Positions 8,908-17,241 of a stretch of 64,000 nt of DNA are shown here, in pieces. How positions within the stretch are numbered: position 1 is the first letter of the stretch; every line of letters begins with the position of its first letter. The DNA is from Corynebacterium lactis RW2-5 (GTDB lineage Bacteria; Actinomycetota; Actinomycetes; Mycobacteriales; Mycobacteriaceae): the NCBI RefSeq assembly GCF_001274895.1, contig NZ_CP006841.1, positions 1,116,001-1,180,000 of the forward strand, in the 5' to 3' direction. Below the pieces are notes generated by a model. That model searched no databases. It was given only the letters and a program-made list of their open reading frames with translations, and had not been told where the DNA came from. The translations under genes were made by a program, and so were the position numbers.

Positions 8908-9498
8908 ATGGAAAAGTTTGTCACCCACACCGGCGTCGGCGTTCCCTTGCAGCGCTCCAACGTCGACACTGACCAAATCATTCCGGCCGTTTACCTAAAG
9001 CGCGTTACTCGCACCGGCTTTGAGGACGGCCTGTTCTCCAACTGGCGCAACAACGAGGCCGACTTCGTCCTCAACCGCCAGGCCTACGCTTCCGGCTCTG
9101 TCCTGGTCGCGGGCCCCGACTTCGGCACAGGCTCCTCCCGCGAGCACGCCGTCTGGGCCCTGATGGACTACGGTTTCCGCGTCGTCATCTCCTCCCGCTT
9201 CGCCGACATCTTCCGAGGTAACTCCGGCAAGGCCGGCCTTCTGGCCGCTCAGATGTCCCAGTCCGACGTCGAGTTGCTGTGGAAGCTGCTCGAGGCCAAC
9301 CCTGGCATGGAACTCACGGTCAACCTGGAGGCCCGCACCGTCGAGGCTGGCGAGCAGGTCCTCCCCTTCGAGGTCGACGACTACACCCGCTGGCGCCTGA
9401 TGGAGGGGCTTGACGACGTCTCCCTGACGCTACGCAATGAGGAAGACATCGTGGCATATGAGAACAAGCGCCTCAGCCACAAGCCGAAGACGCTGTAG
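8908..9498 (+). CDS. leuD: 3-isopropylmalate dehydratase small subunit
   Basis: LeuD supplies the swivelling domain that completes the isopropylmalate isomerase active site of LeuC. The 196-residue length is standard, the N-terminus has the conserved [18 protein letters not shown], and the substrate-binding segment [17 protein letters not shown] is present. It follows leuC closely with its own ribosome site (TTAAGGAA) and ends before a structured repeat region that separates it from the convergent mutT1. Confidence 0.97.
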   Translation: MEKFVTHTGVGVPLQRSNVDTDQIIPAVYLKRVTRTGFEDGLFSNWRNNEADFVLNRQAYASGSVLVAGPDFGTGSSREHAVWALMDYGFRVVISSRFADIFRGNSGKAGLLAAQMSQSDVELLWKLLEANPGMELTVNLEARTVEAGEQVLPFEVDDYTRWRLMEGLDDVSLTLRNEEDIVAYENKRLSHKPKTL

Positions 9499-9534
9499 CG
9501 GCTCGGCGTTTCAGGTAGCCCCGCCTCCTCGTGT

Positions 9535-9608
9535 GCACTTTAGCGCTCGTTAGCGACTGTAGAGCAGCCGAGAGCGAGCGCTAAAGTCGCCAACCAGCGC
9601 TAAAGTGC
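9535..9608. repeat. Triple GCACTTTAGCGCT inverted/direct repeat between leuD and mutT1
   Basis: ACTTTAGCGCTCG at 9537-9549 is the exact inverse of 9575-9587 (13 bp), and GCACTTTAGCGCT at 9535-9547 is the exact inverse of 9596-9608 (13 bp). The left arm can therefore pair with either of two right arms, forming alternative stem-loops. It sits between convergent genes, so termination is one explanation, but there is no T-run, and the tidy three-fold structure looks more like a small dispersed repeat element. Confidence 0.6.
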
Positions 9609-9638
9609 CCGTGGAGGAAGCCGTCCGGTAGCTCACCC

Positions 9639-10622
9639 CTACTTCACCGGTAGCGCCGAGGCGTAGTAATCGGCGGTGGTGAGCACACCGTCGTTGAAGC
9701 CGAGCACCCAGGCGGAGCCCTTCTTGCAGTTGATTTCACCATCGAGCGGCAACGTGCCCTTCGCGGACAGTGATGCCAGAAGATCGGGGATGGTCAGCCC
9801 CTGCGAGCAAATCACGCTGACCCCACCCTCGGCGATGACCTCGGCGAAGGCCTTCTTCGCCTTAACTAGGTTGGAAATCCAGAACTCGTCGCCGAAGCGC
9901 TCGTCGACTGTGACATCCATGCCGAGCTCGGCAGCAAGGGGTGCGACCGTGTCCTGACAGCGCACCGGTTCCGCCGAGTAGATGCGCTCAGGCCGGAACC
10001 CCTCCAACGCAGAGACAAGCAGCTCCGCCTGCCGACGCCCCTTCTTGTCCAGTGGGCGCAGGGAGTCGTTGCCATTCCAATTCGCCCGGCGATGGGCGCG
10101 CCCGTGGCGCACCAGAATCACGCGGGTGTCGGGCTCGTTGCTCATGCGTTTGCGGGCCTTGGCCAGAACCTCGCGGTCGAGCTCGTAGGACACCAGCTTC
10201 TCCGCTTCGTCCCAACCTACCCAACGCAGCTCGTTGACCTCGGAATTCTTCTCGAAATCGCCGTCGAGCACCTCGGCGGTCCAGTACCAGACCAGCTTGG
10301 TGCGACCAGCGACGGGATAAGAGACGTTACCGAGCAGCTTGCCCAAGCGCACGCGATAGCCGGTTTCCTCCCAGATCTCTCGCACCGCCGTGGCCAGCAA
10401 GTTTTCCCCGGCATCCAGCTTGCCCTTGGGAAGGGACCAGTCGTCGTAATGCGGGCGGTGAATCACACAGACCTGGGGGTCCGCAGGATTTCCCCGCCAG
10501 AGGACGGCACCGGCGGCGAAGGTCGGCTTGGAGATACCTTCGGCGGGCTTGACGGGAATCTCCGTGAGGCGGCCGGTGACGAAAGTGTCGCCTTTGCGGT
10601 CCTTGTCCTCTTCGTGCATCAT
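9639..10622 (-). CDS. mutT1: Two-domain Nudix hydrolase / histidine phosphatase (MutT1)
   Basis: A 327-residue fusion of a Nudix domain and a histidine-phosphatase domain, the layout of mycobacterial MutT1, which removes oxidised guanine nucleotides and dinucleoside polyphosphates. The Nudix box occupies residues 67-89 (GKLDAGEN, then REIWEETGY) with all catalytic glutamates; the phosphatase RHG motif is at 172-174, and a later histidine-containing segment is diverged ([10 protein letters not shown]). In M. tuberculosis mutT1 is likewise a near neighbour of leuCD and gpsA. It converges on leuD and is divergent from gpsA. Confidence 0.92.
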   Translation of the reverse strand: MMHEEDKDRKGDTFVTGRLTEIPVKPAEGISKPTFAAGAVLWRGNPADPQVCVIHRPHYDDWSLPKGKLDAGENLLATAVREIWEETGYRVRLGKLLGNVSYPVAGRTKLVWYWTAEVLDGDFEKNSEVNELRWVGWDEAEKLVSYELDREVLAKARKRMSNEPDTRVILVRHGRAHRRANWNGNDSLRPLDKKGRRQAELLVSALEGFRPERIYSAEPVRCQDTVAPLAAELGMDVTVDERFGDEFWISNLVKAKKAFAEVIAEGGVSVICSQGLTIPDLLASLSAKGTLPLDGEINCKKGSAWVLGFNDGVLTTADYYASALPVK

Positions 10623-10751
10623 CTGAAATTCCCTCCGAGTCTCGACGTTATGTCCAGTTACCCAAGCTTAGTAGCCGTTCGGGGGTTCGTCGCGCCGGAT
10701 TGCTCGCTAGACTGGTGGCAAATTACACACGTGAGAATTGAGGCGAGAGCG

Positions 10752-11750
10752 ATGGTGGCTGTATCGGTAATGGGCGCGGGCTCCTGGGGTACGACGCTCG
10801 CGAAGGTATTCGCGGACGGCGGCAATCCGGTAAAACTGTGGTCGCGCCGGGCTGAGCAGTCCCAGCGCATCCAGATTACCCGCGAGAACCACGACTACCT
10901 GCCCGGACTGTGGCTGCCTAACAACATCGAGGCAACCTCCGACGCGGAGTATGCGCTTGCCGACGCCGACGTGGTGGTCCTCGGCGTTCCCTCCCAGACC
11001 CTGCGTTCCAATTTGGAGGCGTGGAGAGACCACATCGGCCCGAAGACGATCCTGCTGAGCCTGGCGAAGGGCGTGGAGAAGAAAACCCATCTGCGCATGA
11101 GCGAGGTCATCGCGGAGGTCACTGAATTCGAACCCGAACGCATTGCCGTTCTTTCCGGGCCAAACCTTGCTCGCGAGGTTGCGCTCGAGCAGCCCGCCGC
11201 CACCGTCATTGCCTGCTCGGACGAGAACAACGCCAAGATGATTCAGGCTGCCGTGGCGACCAAGTACTTCCGCCCCTACACGAACACCGACGTAATCGGT
11301 TGCGAGATCGGCGGCGCCTGCAAGAACGTCATCGCGCTGGCCTGCGGTATGGCCTCCGGGCAGGGACTCGGCGAGAACACCTTGGCCACCATCATTACGC
11401 GAGGGCTGGCGGAAATCACCCGCCTGGGTGACGCGGTAGGTGCCGAGGCGAAGACCTTCGCAGGGCTCGCGGGAATCGGCGACCTGGTGGCCACCTGCTC
11501 CTCGCCGCTGTCTCGTAATCGCACGTTCGGTGACCGCCTCGGCCGCGGTGACACTCTGGAGCAGGCGCAGCACGCGACCCGTGGCCAGGTTGCGGAGGGC
11601 GTGATTTCGTCCATTTCGGTTCGTGACCTCGCCCGCAGTAACGGGGTAGAGATGCCAATTACCGAGGCCGTCTACGCCGTCTGCCATGAGGGGATGAAGG
11701 TCGACGAAACGATTCGCGCCCTGATGGGTCGCAGTCGAAAGTCAGAGTAG
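10752..11750 (+). CDS. gpsA: Glycerol-3-phosphate dehydrogenase [NAD(P)+]
   Basis: GpsA makes sn-glycerol 3-phosphate from dihydroxyacetone phosphate for phospholipid synthesis. From the ATG at 10752 it is 332 residues, the usual length. The Rossmann loop [13 protein letters not shown], the segment [10 protein letters not shown] and the substrate lysine region [15 protein letters not shown] are all visible. The frame is open far upstream into the antisense of mutT1, which is only a shadow; the site GAGGCGAGAG before 10752 and the family N-terminus fix the start. ddl follows after 11 bp in one unit. Confidence 0.97.
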   Translation: MVAVSVMGAGSWGTTLAKVFADGGNPVKLWSRRAEQSQRIQITRENHDYLPGLWLPNNIEATSDAEYALADADVVVLGVPSQTLRSNLEAWRDHIGPKTILLSLAKGVEKKTHLRMSEVIAEVTEFEPERIAVLSGPNLAREVALEQPAATVIACSDENNAKMIQAAVATKYFRPYTNTDVIGCEIGGACKNVIALACGMASGQGLGENTLATIITRGLAEITRLGDAVGAEAKTFAGLAGIGDLVATCSSPLSRNRTFGDRLGRGDTLEQAQHATRGQVAEGVISSISVRDLARSNGVEMPITEAVYAVCHEGMKVDETIRALMGRSRKSE

Positions 11751-11761
11751 AATCTCCAACC

Positions 11762-12868
11762 ATGACTTCGCCGAATACTTCGCCTGAAAACCGCATCGCC
11801 GTCGCCGTAATCTACGGCGGCGCTAGCCCGGAGCACAATGTCTCCTGTGTCTCGGCCGGCGCGATTATGGAGCACCTGGATCCGGAGCGATTTCGCGTCG
11901 TCCCCGTTGGCATTACCCGCGAAGGAACGTGGACCGTCGGCACCAGCGACATTGAGTCGCTCAAGAAGCACGGCCGGGAACTGCCCGAGGTACCCGCGGG
12001 CGGCGAGGAAATCGCGCTGAGCGTCGATTCCGCCCGTCGCGGCGAGCTGCGCTTCATCGCCGGAGACCGCGCCGGTGAGGTCTATGACAAAGTTGACGTC
12101 ATCTTCCCGGTTCTTCACGGTCCCCATGGTGAGGACGGCACGATTCAGGGCTTGTTCGAGCTGTCCGGCGTGGCCTATGTGGGGCCGGGCGTGTTGGCGT
12201 CGTCGGCAGGCATGGACAAGGAGCGGACGAAGAACCTGCTGCATGCGGCGGGTCTTCCCACGGGCGATCAGGTCGTGCTGCACCTCGGTGAGGAGCTGAC
12301 CGAGGGGGAGAAGGAGCGGCTGGGGCTGCCTGTGTTTGTGAAGCCGGCGCGCGGCGGCTCCTCAATCGGCATTTCGCGTGTCGACGACTGGGCGGCCCTG
12401 GGCTCGGCCATTGCTCTGGCCCGTGAACACGACTGGAAGGTCATCGTGGAGGCCGGAATCGACGGCGCGGAGGTGGAGATCGGTGTCCTGCAGCGCGCGG
12501 ACGGCGAGATTCAGGTGTCTGTCCCGGCGCTGCTGAACGGGACGGAGGACTCGGATGAGGGCTTCTACGGTTTCGAGACGAAGTACCTGGATGACGTGGT
12601 CACGGCCCAGATTCCAGCGCAGCTGCCGCAGCAGGTGCTCGATGAGCTGGCAACGGACGCGCGACGAGCATTTCGTGCTCTCGGTTGCGACGGCCTGACC
12701 CGCGTCGACTTCTTTGTCACGGAAGCGGGGCCGATTATCAACGAGGTCAATACGATGCCAGGGTTCACCCCGATTTCGATGTTCCCTCAGATGTTCGCGG
12801 CCTCCGGGGTGGCCTACCCGGATTTGCTGGCCGCGCTGATCGACCGCGCGCTGGTGGCGCGGAGGTAG
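11762..12868 (+). CDS. ddl: D-alanine--D-alanine ligase
   Basis: Ddl joins two D-alanines for peptidoglycan. The 368-residue protein has the N-terminal signature VIYGGASPEHNVSCVSA, the central HGPHGEDGTIQGLFEL, and the ATP-grasp part with KPARGGSSIGISRV and the metal-binding end INEVNTMPGFTPISMFP. The SxxS-type residues of a vancomycin-sensitive D-Ala-D-Ala enzyme seem preserved, though specificity cannot be proven by eye. It is downstream of gpsA, the same order as in mycobacteria (ddlA beside gpdA2). Confidence 0.96.
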   Translation: MTSPNTSPENRIAVAVIYGGASPEHNVSCVSAGAIMEHLDPERFRVVPVGITREGTWTVGTSDIESLKKHGRELPEVPAGGEEIALSVDSARRGELRFIAGDRAGEVYDKVDVIFPVLHGPHGEDGTIQGLFELSGVAYVGPGVLASSAGMDKERTKNLLHAAGLPTGDQVVLHLGEELTEGEKERLGLPVFVKPARGGSSIGISRVDDWAALGSAIALAREHDWKVIVEAGIDGAEVEIGVLQRADGEIQVSVPALLNGTEDSDEGFYGFETKYLDDVVTAQIPAQLPQQVLDELATDARRAFRALGCDGLTRVDFFVTEAGPIINEVNTMPGFTPISMFPQMFAASGVAYPDLLAALIDRALVARR

Positions 12869-12871
12869 TTC

Positions 12872-13849
12872 TTACTTCGCCTCGGAGGGGGAGGTGTTCT
12901 TCAGGTTGTCTGCAACGACACCGGAGACTACCGGCAGCAGGCTTGAGGCATCCGACATCGGCATGTTCACGGCGACGAAGCGCTCGCGGCCGAGGGCAAA
13001 CCAGGTGCCGGAGGTGCCCGACGACAGCGTCGGCTCGTTGAACCACACGATGTCGCCGACCTGGGTCAGCTGCTTAGCCACGCCGTAGCTCGGTGCCTCG
13101 TCGACGCCGCAGCGCAGGGTAATCGGGTCGGCGTCGGTACCGCCCCAGACCACCATGTCCTTCGGCAGCTCGGTCGGAATCTCATCGGCGCCGAGAATGT
13201 GGCGGCCGCCGAGCTCCTTGGGTAGGGCCGAGTTAAGGCCCTTGCAGAGGTTGTCGGCCTTCGGAGCAGCCAGGTTCGCCAGCGGGATCGGTCCGCGCTT
13301 CGGGGCGTTGTTGTAATCGGAGTCGGGGCGCAGTGCCTCGGCGAGGTCCGCCAGGGCGTCTTCGGCGTTAGCGTTGCCCTCAGCGGTGATGGCGACGACA
13401 GGCTCGCGGCCGACGGTGAACCAGGTGGACAGGGAGCTATCGGTAGAGTCCACGACGCGCAGCCACTTCACGCCTCCGACCTCCTGCGTCGATGCCAGGT
13501 CGTTGTACTGCGCCGGCACGGGGGCGCCGCAGCGCAGCGTGATGCGATCTTCGTCGATGTTGCGGTACACGGCAGCGCCCAGCGGCGCGGGCTCGGCAAC
13601 CTGTGCGCGCACGAGACCCGCCGCGCGACCCGGCAGGCGGTCGAGGAGGGCAGCGCACTCGGGGGAATCGTCTGCGGGGAGCTCCGGGTTGGAAATCGCG
13701 ACCGGCTGGGCCGCCTGCTTGTCCTGTACGTATTTGGCAACGCCGATAACGCCCAAAACCGCAACGACCGCTACGGCAAGTGCGATAGCCGCGCGCCGAC
13801 GGCTACTGTTGTTCTGTACAGCTTCTCCCGATTGAGGTGCGTTTCCCAT
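12872..13849 (-). CDS. Membrane-anchored protein with two DUF3515 domains
   Basis: A 325-residue protein with one N-terminal membrane segment (about residues 18-37) and an extracytoplasmic part. Homologues beside ddl and thiL in other Mycobacteriales (Rv2980 type, DUF3515) are about half this size. Here the domain is present twice: about residues 58-165 and 205-315. Each copy has a cysteine before an LP segment, the motif ITLRCG, a P, then VGGVKWL or VGDIVWF, then TWFTVGRE or TWFALGRE followed by VA. Two cysteines per copy suggest one disulfide each. Function unknown. It converges on ddl with a 3-bp gap and is divergent from thiL. Confidence 0.8.
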   Translation of the reverse strand: MGNAPQSGEAVQNNSSRRRAAIALAVAVVAVLGVIGVAKYVQDKQAAQPVAISNPELPADDSPECAALLDRLPGRAAGLVRAQVAEPAPLGAAVYRNIDEDRITLRCGAPVPAQYNDLASTQEVGGVKWLRVVDSTDSSLSTWFTVGREPVVAITAEGNANAEDALADLAEALRPDSDYNNAPKRGPIPLANLAAPKADNLCKGLNSALPKELGGRHILGADEIPTELPKDMVVWGGTDADPITLRCGVDEAPSYGVAKQLTQVGDIVWFNEPTLSSGTSGTWFALGRERFVAVNMPMSDASSLLPVVSGVVADNLKNTSPSEAK

Positions 13850-13929
13850 AAGGCCAATCCTACGTTGCGCCGGGGAGACCGAGACAATGACTCGTTAATG
13901 CCTACTTAATAAGGACCGTGAGAGTAACC

Positions 13930-14910
13930 GTGACTGAGCAGTTTGGCGGACCGCCCCGCGAACAGACGATTGCTGATATCGGCGAATTTGGTGTGATTGA
14001 AGCGATTCGGGCCATCGCCCCTTCTGCGCGCAACGGCGACGATGCCGCAGTGCTGACCCAGACAACCCCGAACGCCCGCTTCGTGGCCTCGACGGACATG
14101 CTGGTGGAGGGGCGTCACTTCCGGTTGGACTGGTCCACGCCCCAGCAGATTGGTGCGAAGGCCGCAATCCAAAACTTTGCGGATATCGAGTCGATGGGTG
14201 CGCGCCCGACGGCAATCCTCTTCGGCATCTCCGCGCCTCTTTCGACCCCGGTCCGGGTAGTAACCGGAATCGCGGAGGGGCTGTGGGGCCAGGGCAAGCA
14301 GTGCCCCGCAGAGCTAGTCGGCGGCGATGTGGTCAGCGGCGACAGCCTGGTCATCTCCATCACGGCAATGGGGGAGCTCGGCGGTCTGTCGCGGCCGCTG
14401 CTGCGTTCTGGCGCGAAGCCGGGAGACACCCTGATCGCGTCGGGACGCATCGGATACTCGGCGGCGGGTCTGGCCCTGCTGGAACGCTTCGGCTCACCGG
14501 GCGCGGTCCCGGAGCAGTTCGCGCCGCTAGTTGCCGCGCACTGCACGCCCGAGTTCGAATACCGCCGCGGCTCGACCGCGCGCGCCGCAGGAGCACGATC
14601 GCTGACCGACAACTCTGACGGTTTCGTCGTCGACATCGGGGCGATTGCTAAATCCTCCGGAGTAACCGTCGAGGTCGATGGGGATGCAATCGCTCCCGAC
14701 GAGCTGATGTGCGCCGCCGCGGATCACCTCGGCGCCGACCCGTGGGACTGGGTGCTCACGGGAGGGGAGGACCACACGCTTCTCGGCTCCATCCCAGGCG
14801 AGCCCCCGACGGGGTTCCGCCGCATTGGTCAGGTAGTACGCAGCAAGTTTGATGCCGTGCTCATCGACGGCGAGGCCCCCGCGCACGACAGCGGCTGGGT
14901 GTCGTTCTAG
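13930..14910 (+). CDS. thiL: Thiamine-monophosphate kinase
   Basis: ThiL phosphorylates thiamine monophosphate to the active cofactor thiamine diphosphate. The protein is about 326 residues with the family features [16 protein letters not shown], the metal-binding [21 protein letters not shown] and the C-terminal [12 protein letters not shown]. Two GTG starts are possible, 13918 and 13930; I prefer 13930 because the spacing from AAGGA is too short for 13918, but the evidence is weak. It leads the long forward run thiL-ung-DAK2-recG. Confidence 0.95.
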   Translation: MTEQFGGPPREQTIADIGEFGVIEAIRAIAPSARNGDDAAVLTQTTPNARFVASTDMLVEGRHFRLDWSTPQQIGAKAAIQNFADIESMGARPTAILFGISAPLSTPVRVVTGIAEGLWGQGKQCPAELVGGDVVSGDSLVISITAMGELGGLSRPLLRSGAKPGDTLIASGRIGYSAAGLALLERFGSPGAVPEQFAPLVAAHCTPEFEYRRGSTARAAGARSLTDNSDGFVVDIGAIAKSSGVTVEVDGDAIAPDELMCAAADHLGADPWDWVLTGGEDHTLLGSIPGEPPTGFRRIGQVVRSKFDAVLIDGEAPAHDSGWVSF

Positions 14911-14950
14911 CTGGGTGCCGTTTCGAAAACAGATTAAAAAGAAGAGAAGT

Positions 14951-15652
14951 ATGATGGCGGACGCTAACAATTCAGCTAAATCAGCAAATCCAGCGCCACT
15001 TCCCGTCGAGGAGGGCTGGGCCCGGGTGCTCGAGCCCGTGGCGGATGATATTCACCGCATGGGGCAGTTCCTCCGCGAGGAAAATGCGGCCGGTCGCGGC
15101 TACCTCCCGGCGGGCTCCGATGTTCTTCGCGCCTTTACCTACCCGTTCGACGAGGTCAAGGTACTCATCATCGGCCAGGATCCCTACCCGACGCCGGGGC
15201 ACGCGATGGGACTTAGCTTCTCCGTGCAGCCGGATGTGCAACCGGTCCCGCGTTCGCTGGCGAACATCTTTAAGGAGTACTCGGCGGACCTGGGCCTGCC
15301 GACGCCTGCCAACGGCGATCTCACCCCGTGGTGCCGCCAGGGAGTTGCGCTGTTCAACCGGGTACTCACGGTCTCGCCTGGCGCGCCGGCGTCCCACCGT
15401 GGCAAAGGTTGGGAAGCAATCACTGAGCACGCCATCAAGGCGCTGGTCGCCCGTGACAAGCCGCTGGTGGCAATCCTCTGGGGCCGCGACGCTCAAAACC
15501 TGCAGAAATGGATGCCGGGTGTTGACTGCATCTGTTCTCCGCATCCGTCGCCGCTGTCGGCGTCGAGAGGCTTCTTCGGCTCGCGCCCGTTTAGCCGCGC
15601 GAATGACTCATTGGAGCGCCAGGGTTCGGCGCCCATCGACTGGACCCTGTAG
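14951..15652 (+). CDS. ung: Uracil-DNA glycosylase
   Basis: Family-1 Ung removes uracil from DNA in base-excision repair. From the ATG at 14951 (after AAGAAGAGAAG) it has 233 residues. The water-activating motif [14 protein letters not shown] and the DNA-intercalation motif [25 protein letters not shown] segment near the C-terminus are intact. Frames extend upstream into thiL but the ribosome site decides the start. It lies 40 bp after thiL, as in mycobacteria (thiL-ung). Confidence 0.97.
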   Translation: MMADANNSAKSANPAPLPVEEGWARVLEPVADDIHRMGQFLREENAAGRGYLPAGSDVLRAFTYPFDEVKVLIIGQDPYPTPGHAMGLSFSVQPDVQPVPRSLANIFKEYSADLGLPTPANGDLTPWCRQGVALFNRVLTVSPGAPASHRGKGWEAITEHAIKALVARDKPLVAILWGRDAQNLQKWMPGVDCICSPHPSPLSASRGFFGSRPFSRANDSLERQGSAPIDWTL

Positions 15653-15667
15653 GTAAAGTGAGTGTCC

Positions 15668-17239
15668 ATGTCATTGGAGTCTTCGGTTGAATCCCTAAAC
15701 GGCCAAGCGATCCTCGGCTGGGTTCGCCGGGGTGTCGACGTTCTGCAGCGCCGCCGCGACGAGATTAACAGCATGAACGTCTTCCCGGTCCCGGATTCGG
15801 ACACGGGGTCGAACATGCTCGCCACCCTGGGCGCGGCATATTCGTCCGCGGAGCAGGTCGATTCCAGCGATGTGCGCGCCGTGGCCGCAGCACTGGCCGC
15901 CGGTGCCGTCCGGGGTGCCAGGGGCAACTCCGGAACCGTCCTGTCCCAGGTATTCCGCGCGCTGGCTGAGGCCGCCTCCGACCGGGGGATCACCGTCGCC
16001 GCCATCAGGCATGCGCTGAAGCTGGCGGTGCGCCACGTCGCTCACGCGATTGCCAACCCCGTCGAGGGAACTATCCTCACCGTGCTGCGCCACGCGGCCG
16101 TGTCCGCGGAGGAATACCAGGGCGAAAGCGTCGCGGAGCTCGCAGCCCATGTCGCCACCGCCGCCCGCGATGCGCTGGGCAAGACTCCGAGCCAGCTGTC
16201 CGCCCTGCGCGATGCCGGGGTGGTCGACGCCGGTGGCGCGGGGCTGGTGCTGCTGTTGGATGCGCTTTCCGACGAAATCTCCGGCCGCAGCGCGGCGCCC
16301 GTCGACCTTCACGTTGATGCCGCGGCGCCTTCCGCTCCGGAGATGGAGGTCATGTACGTCATCTCGCTACAGGGCGCGGACGCTGCCAAGGCTCTGCGTG
16401 AGCGCCTGGACCCGCTGGGCAATTCTCTCATTGTCGCCGGCGAGGGGGAACCCAGCGCGAGCGCGGAGGAGGGCAGCGTCTACATGGTCCATATCCACTC
16501 CACGGACCCCGGCGCAGTTATCGAGGCCGCGCTGGATTTCGGGCGCCCGGAGGGAATCAGGATCGAGGTCCTGGAAGGCCTCACCGTCGCGGTCGGTGGC
16601 GAAGGCTCCGCGACGAAGGGGAAGCGGGTCGTCATCGCGGTCGTCCCCGAGGGGCCGCTGACACAGCTGGTCTCCTCCTCTGGGTCGATCGCGGTGTCGC
16701 CGACTCCCCGTGCGGACGCCTCGCAGGACGCAGACAGCGAGTTCGATGATGACGTCATCACCAAGGTTCTCGCCGCCATGCGCTCAGTGCCGGGGACGGG
16801 CGAGGTGATGCTCTTGCCAAACGGTCTGGTCAGCGGAGACGAGCTGGTGCAGATCGAGATGACCGCGGCCGCCGGGCAGCATACCCTCGGCATTGTTCCC
16901 ACGGACTCGATTGCGTCGGGTCTGGCCGCGCTGGCCGTGCACGATGCCTCGCGGCCGCTGGCAGTGGACGCCTACGCCATGAGCGAGGCATCGTCGGGAA
17001 TCCGCACGGCCTGCCTGAACGCCGAGCAGGATCGTCCGCTCGATGAGGCCCTGGTCGCCACGGTCACAGACATGCTGGGACAGGGAGGCGAGCTGATTAC
17101 GCTACTGCTGGGCAACCACGCTGTGGCCTCCGCAGTGGAAGTGCTGCGGGCCGAACTCGCCCGCACCCACGCTCACGCCGATGTCGTCGCCTACGACGCG
17201 ACCGGCATTGACGACGCGATCCAAATTGGAATCGAGTAG
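15668..17239 (+). CDS. DAK2-domain protein (fatty-acid-kinase A-like)
   Basis: About 523 residues. The N-terminal 200 residues form a DhaL/DAK2 nucleotide-binding domain with the metal-binding motif MNVFPVPDSDTGSNM and the loop GARGNSGTVLSQ; the C-terminal part matches the FakA-type extension. Firmicute FakA phosphorylates fatty acids bound to FakB (DegV) proteins; whether the actinobacterial form does so is not established. The gene lies between ung and recG as in many actinobacteria; in M. tuberculosis the region is split (Rv2974c/Rv2975c). The next gene, recG, starts 2 bp later. Start ATG at 15668; GTG at 15662 is possible. Confidence 0.88.
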   Translation: MSLESSVESLNGQAILGWVRRGVDVLQRRRDEINSMNVFPVPDSDTGSNMLATLGAAYSSAEQVDSSDVRAVAAALAAGAVRGARGNSGTVLSQVFRALAEAASDRGITVAAIRHALKLAVRHVAHAIANPVEGTILTVLRHAAVSAEEYQGESVAELAAHVATAARDALGKTPSQLSALRDAGVVDAGGAGLVLLLDALSDEISGRSAAPVDLHVDAAAPSAPEMEVMYVISLQGADAAKALRERLDPLGNSLIVAGEGEPSASAEEGSVYMVHIHSTDPGAVIEAALDFGRPEGIRIEVLEGLTVAVGGEGSATKGKRVVIAVVPEGPLTQLVSSSGSIAVSPTPRADASQDADSEFDDDVITKVLAAMRSVPGTGEVMLLPNGLVSGDELVQIEMTAAAGQHTLGIVPTDSIASGLAALAVHDASRPLAVDAYAMSEASSGIRTACLNAEQDRPLDEALVATVTDMLGQGGELITLLLGNHAVASAVEVLRAELARTHAHADVVAYDATGIDDAIQIGIE

Positions 17240-17241
17240 CG

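Noticed and set aside
10092..10751. N-terminal extension of gpsA by 220 codons
   Set aside because: It is antisense to the Nudix domain of mutT1; the family N-terminus and ribosome site place the start at 10752.
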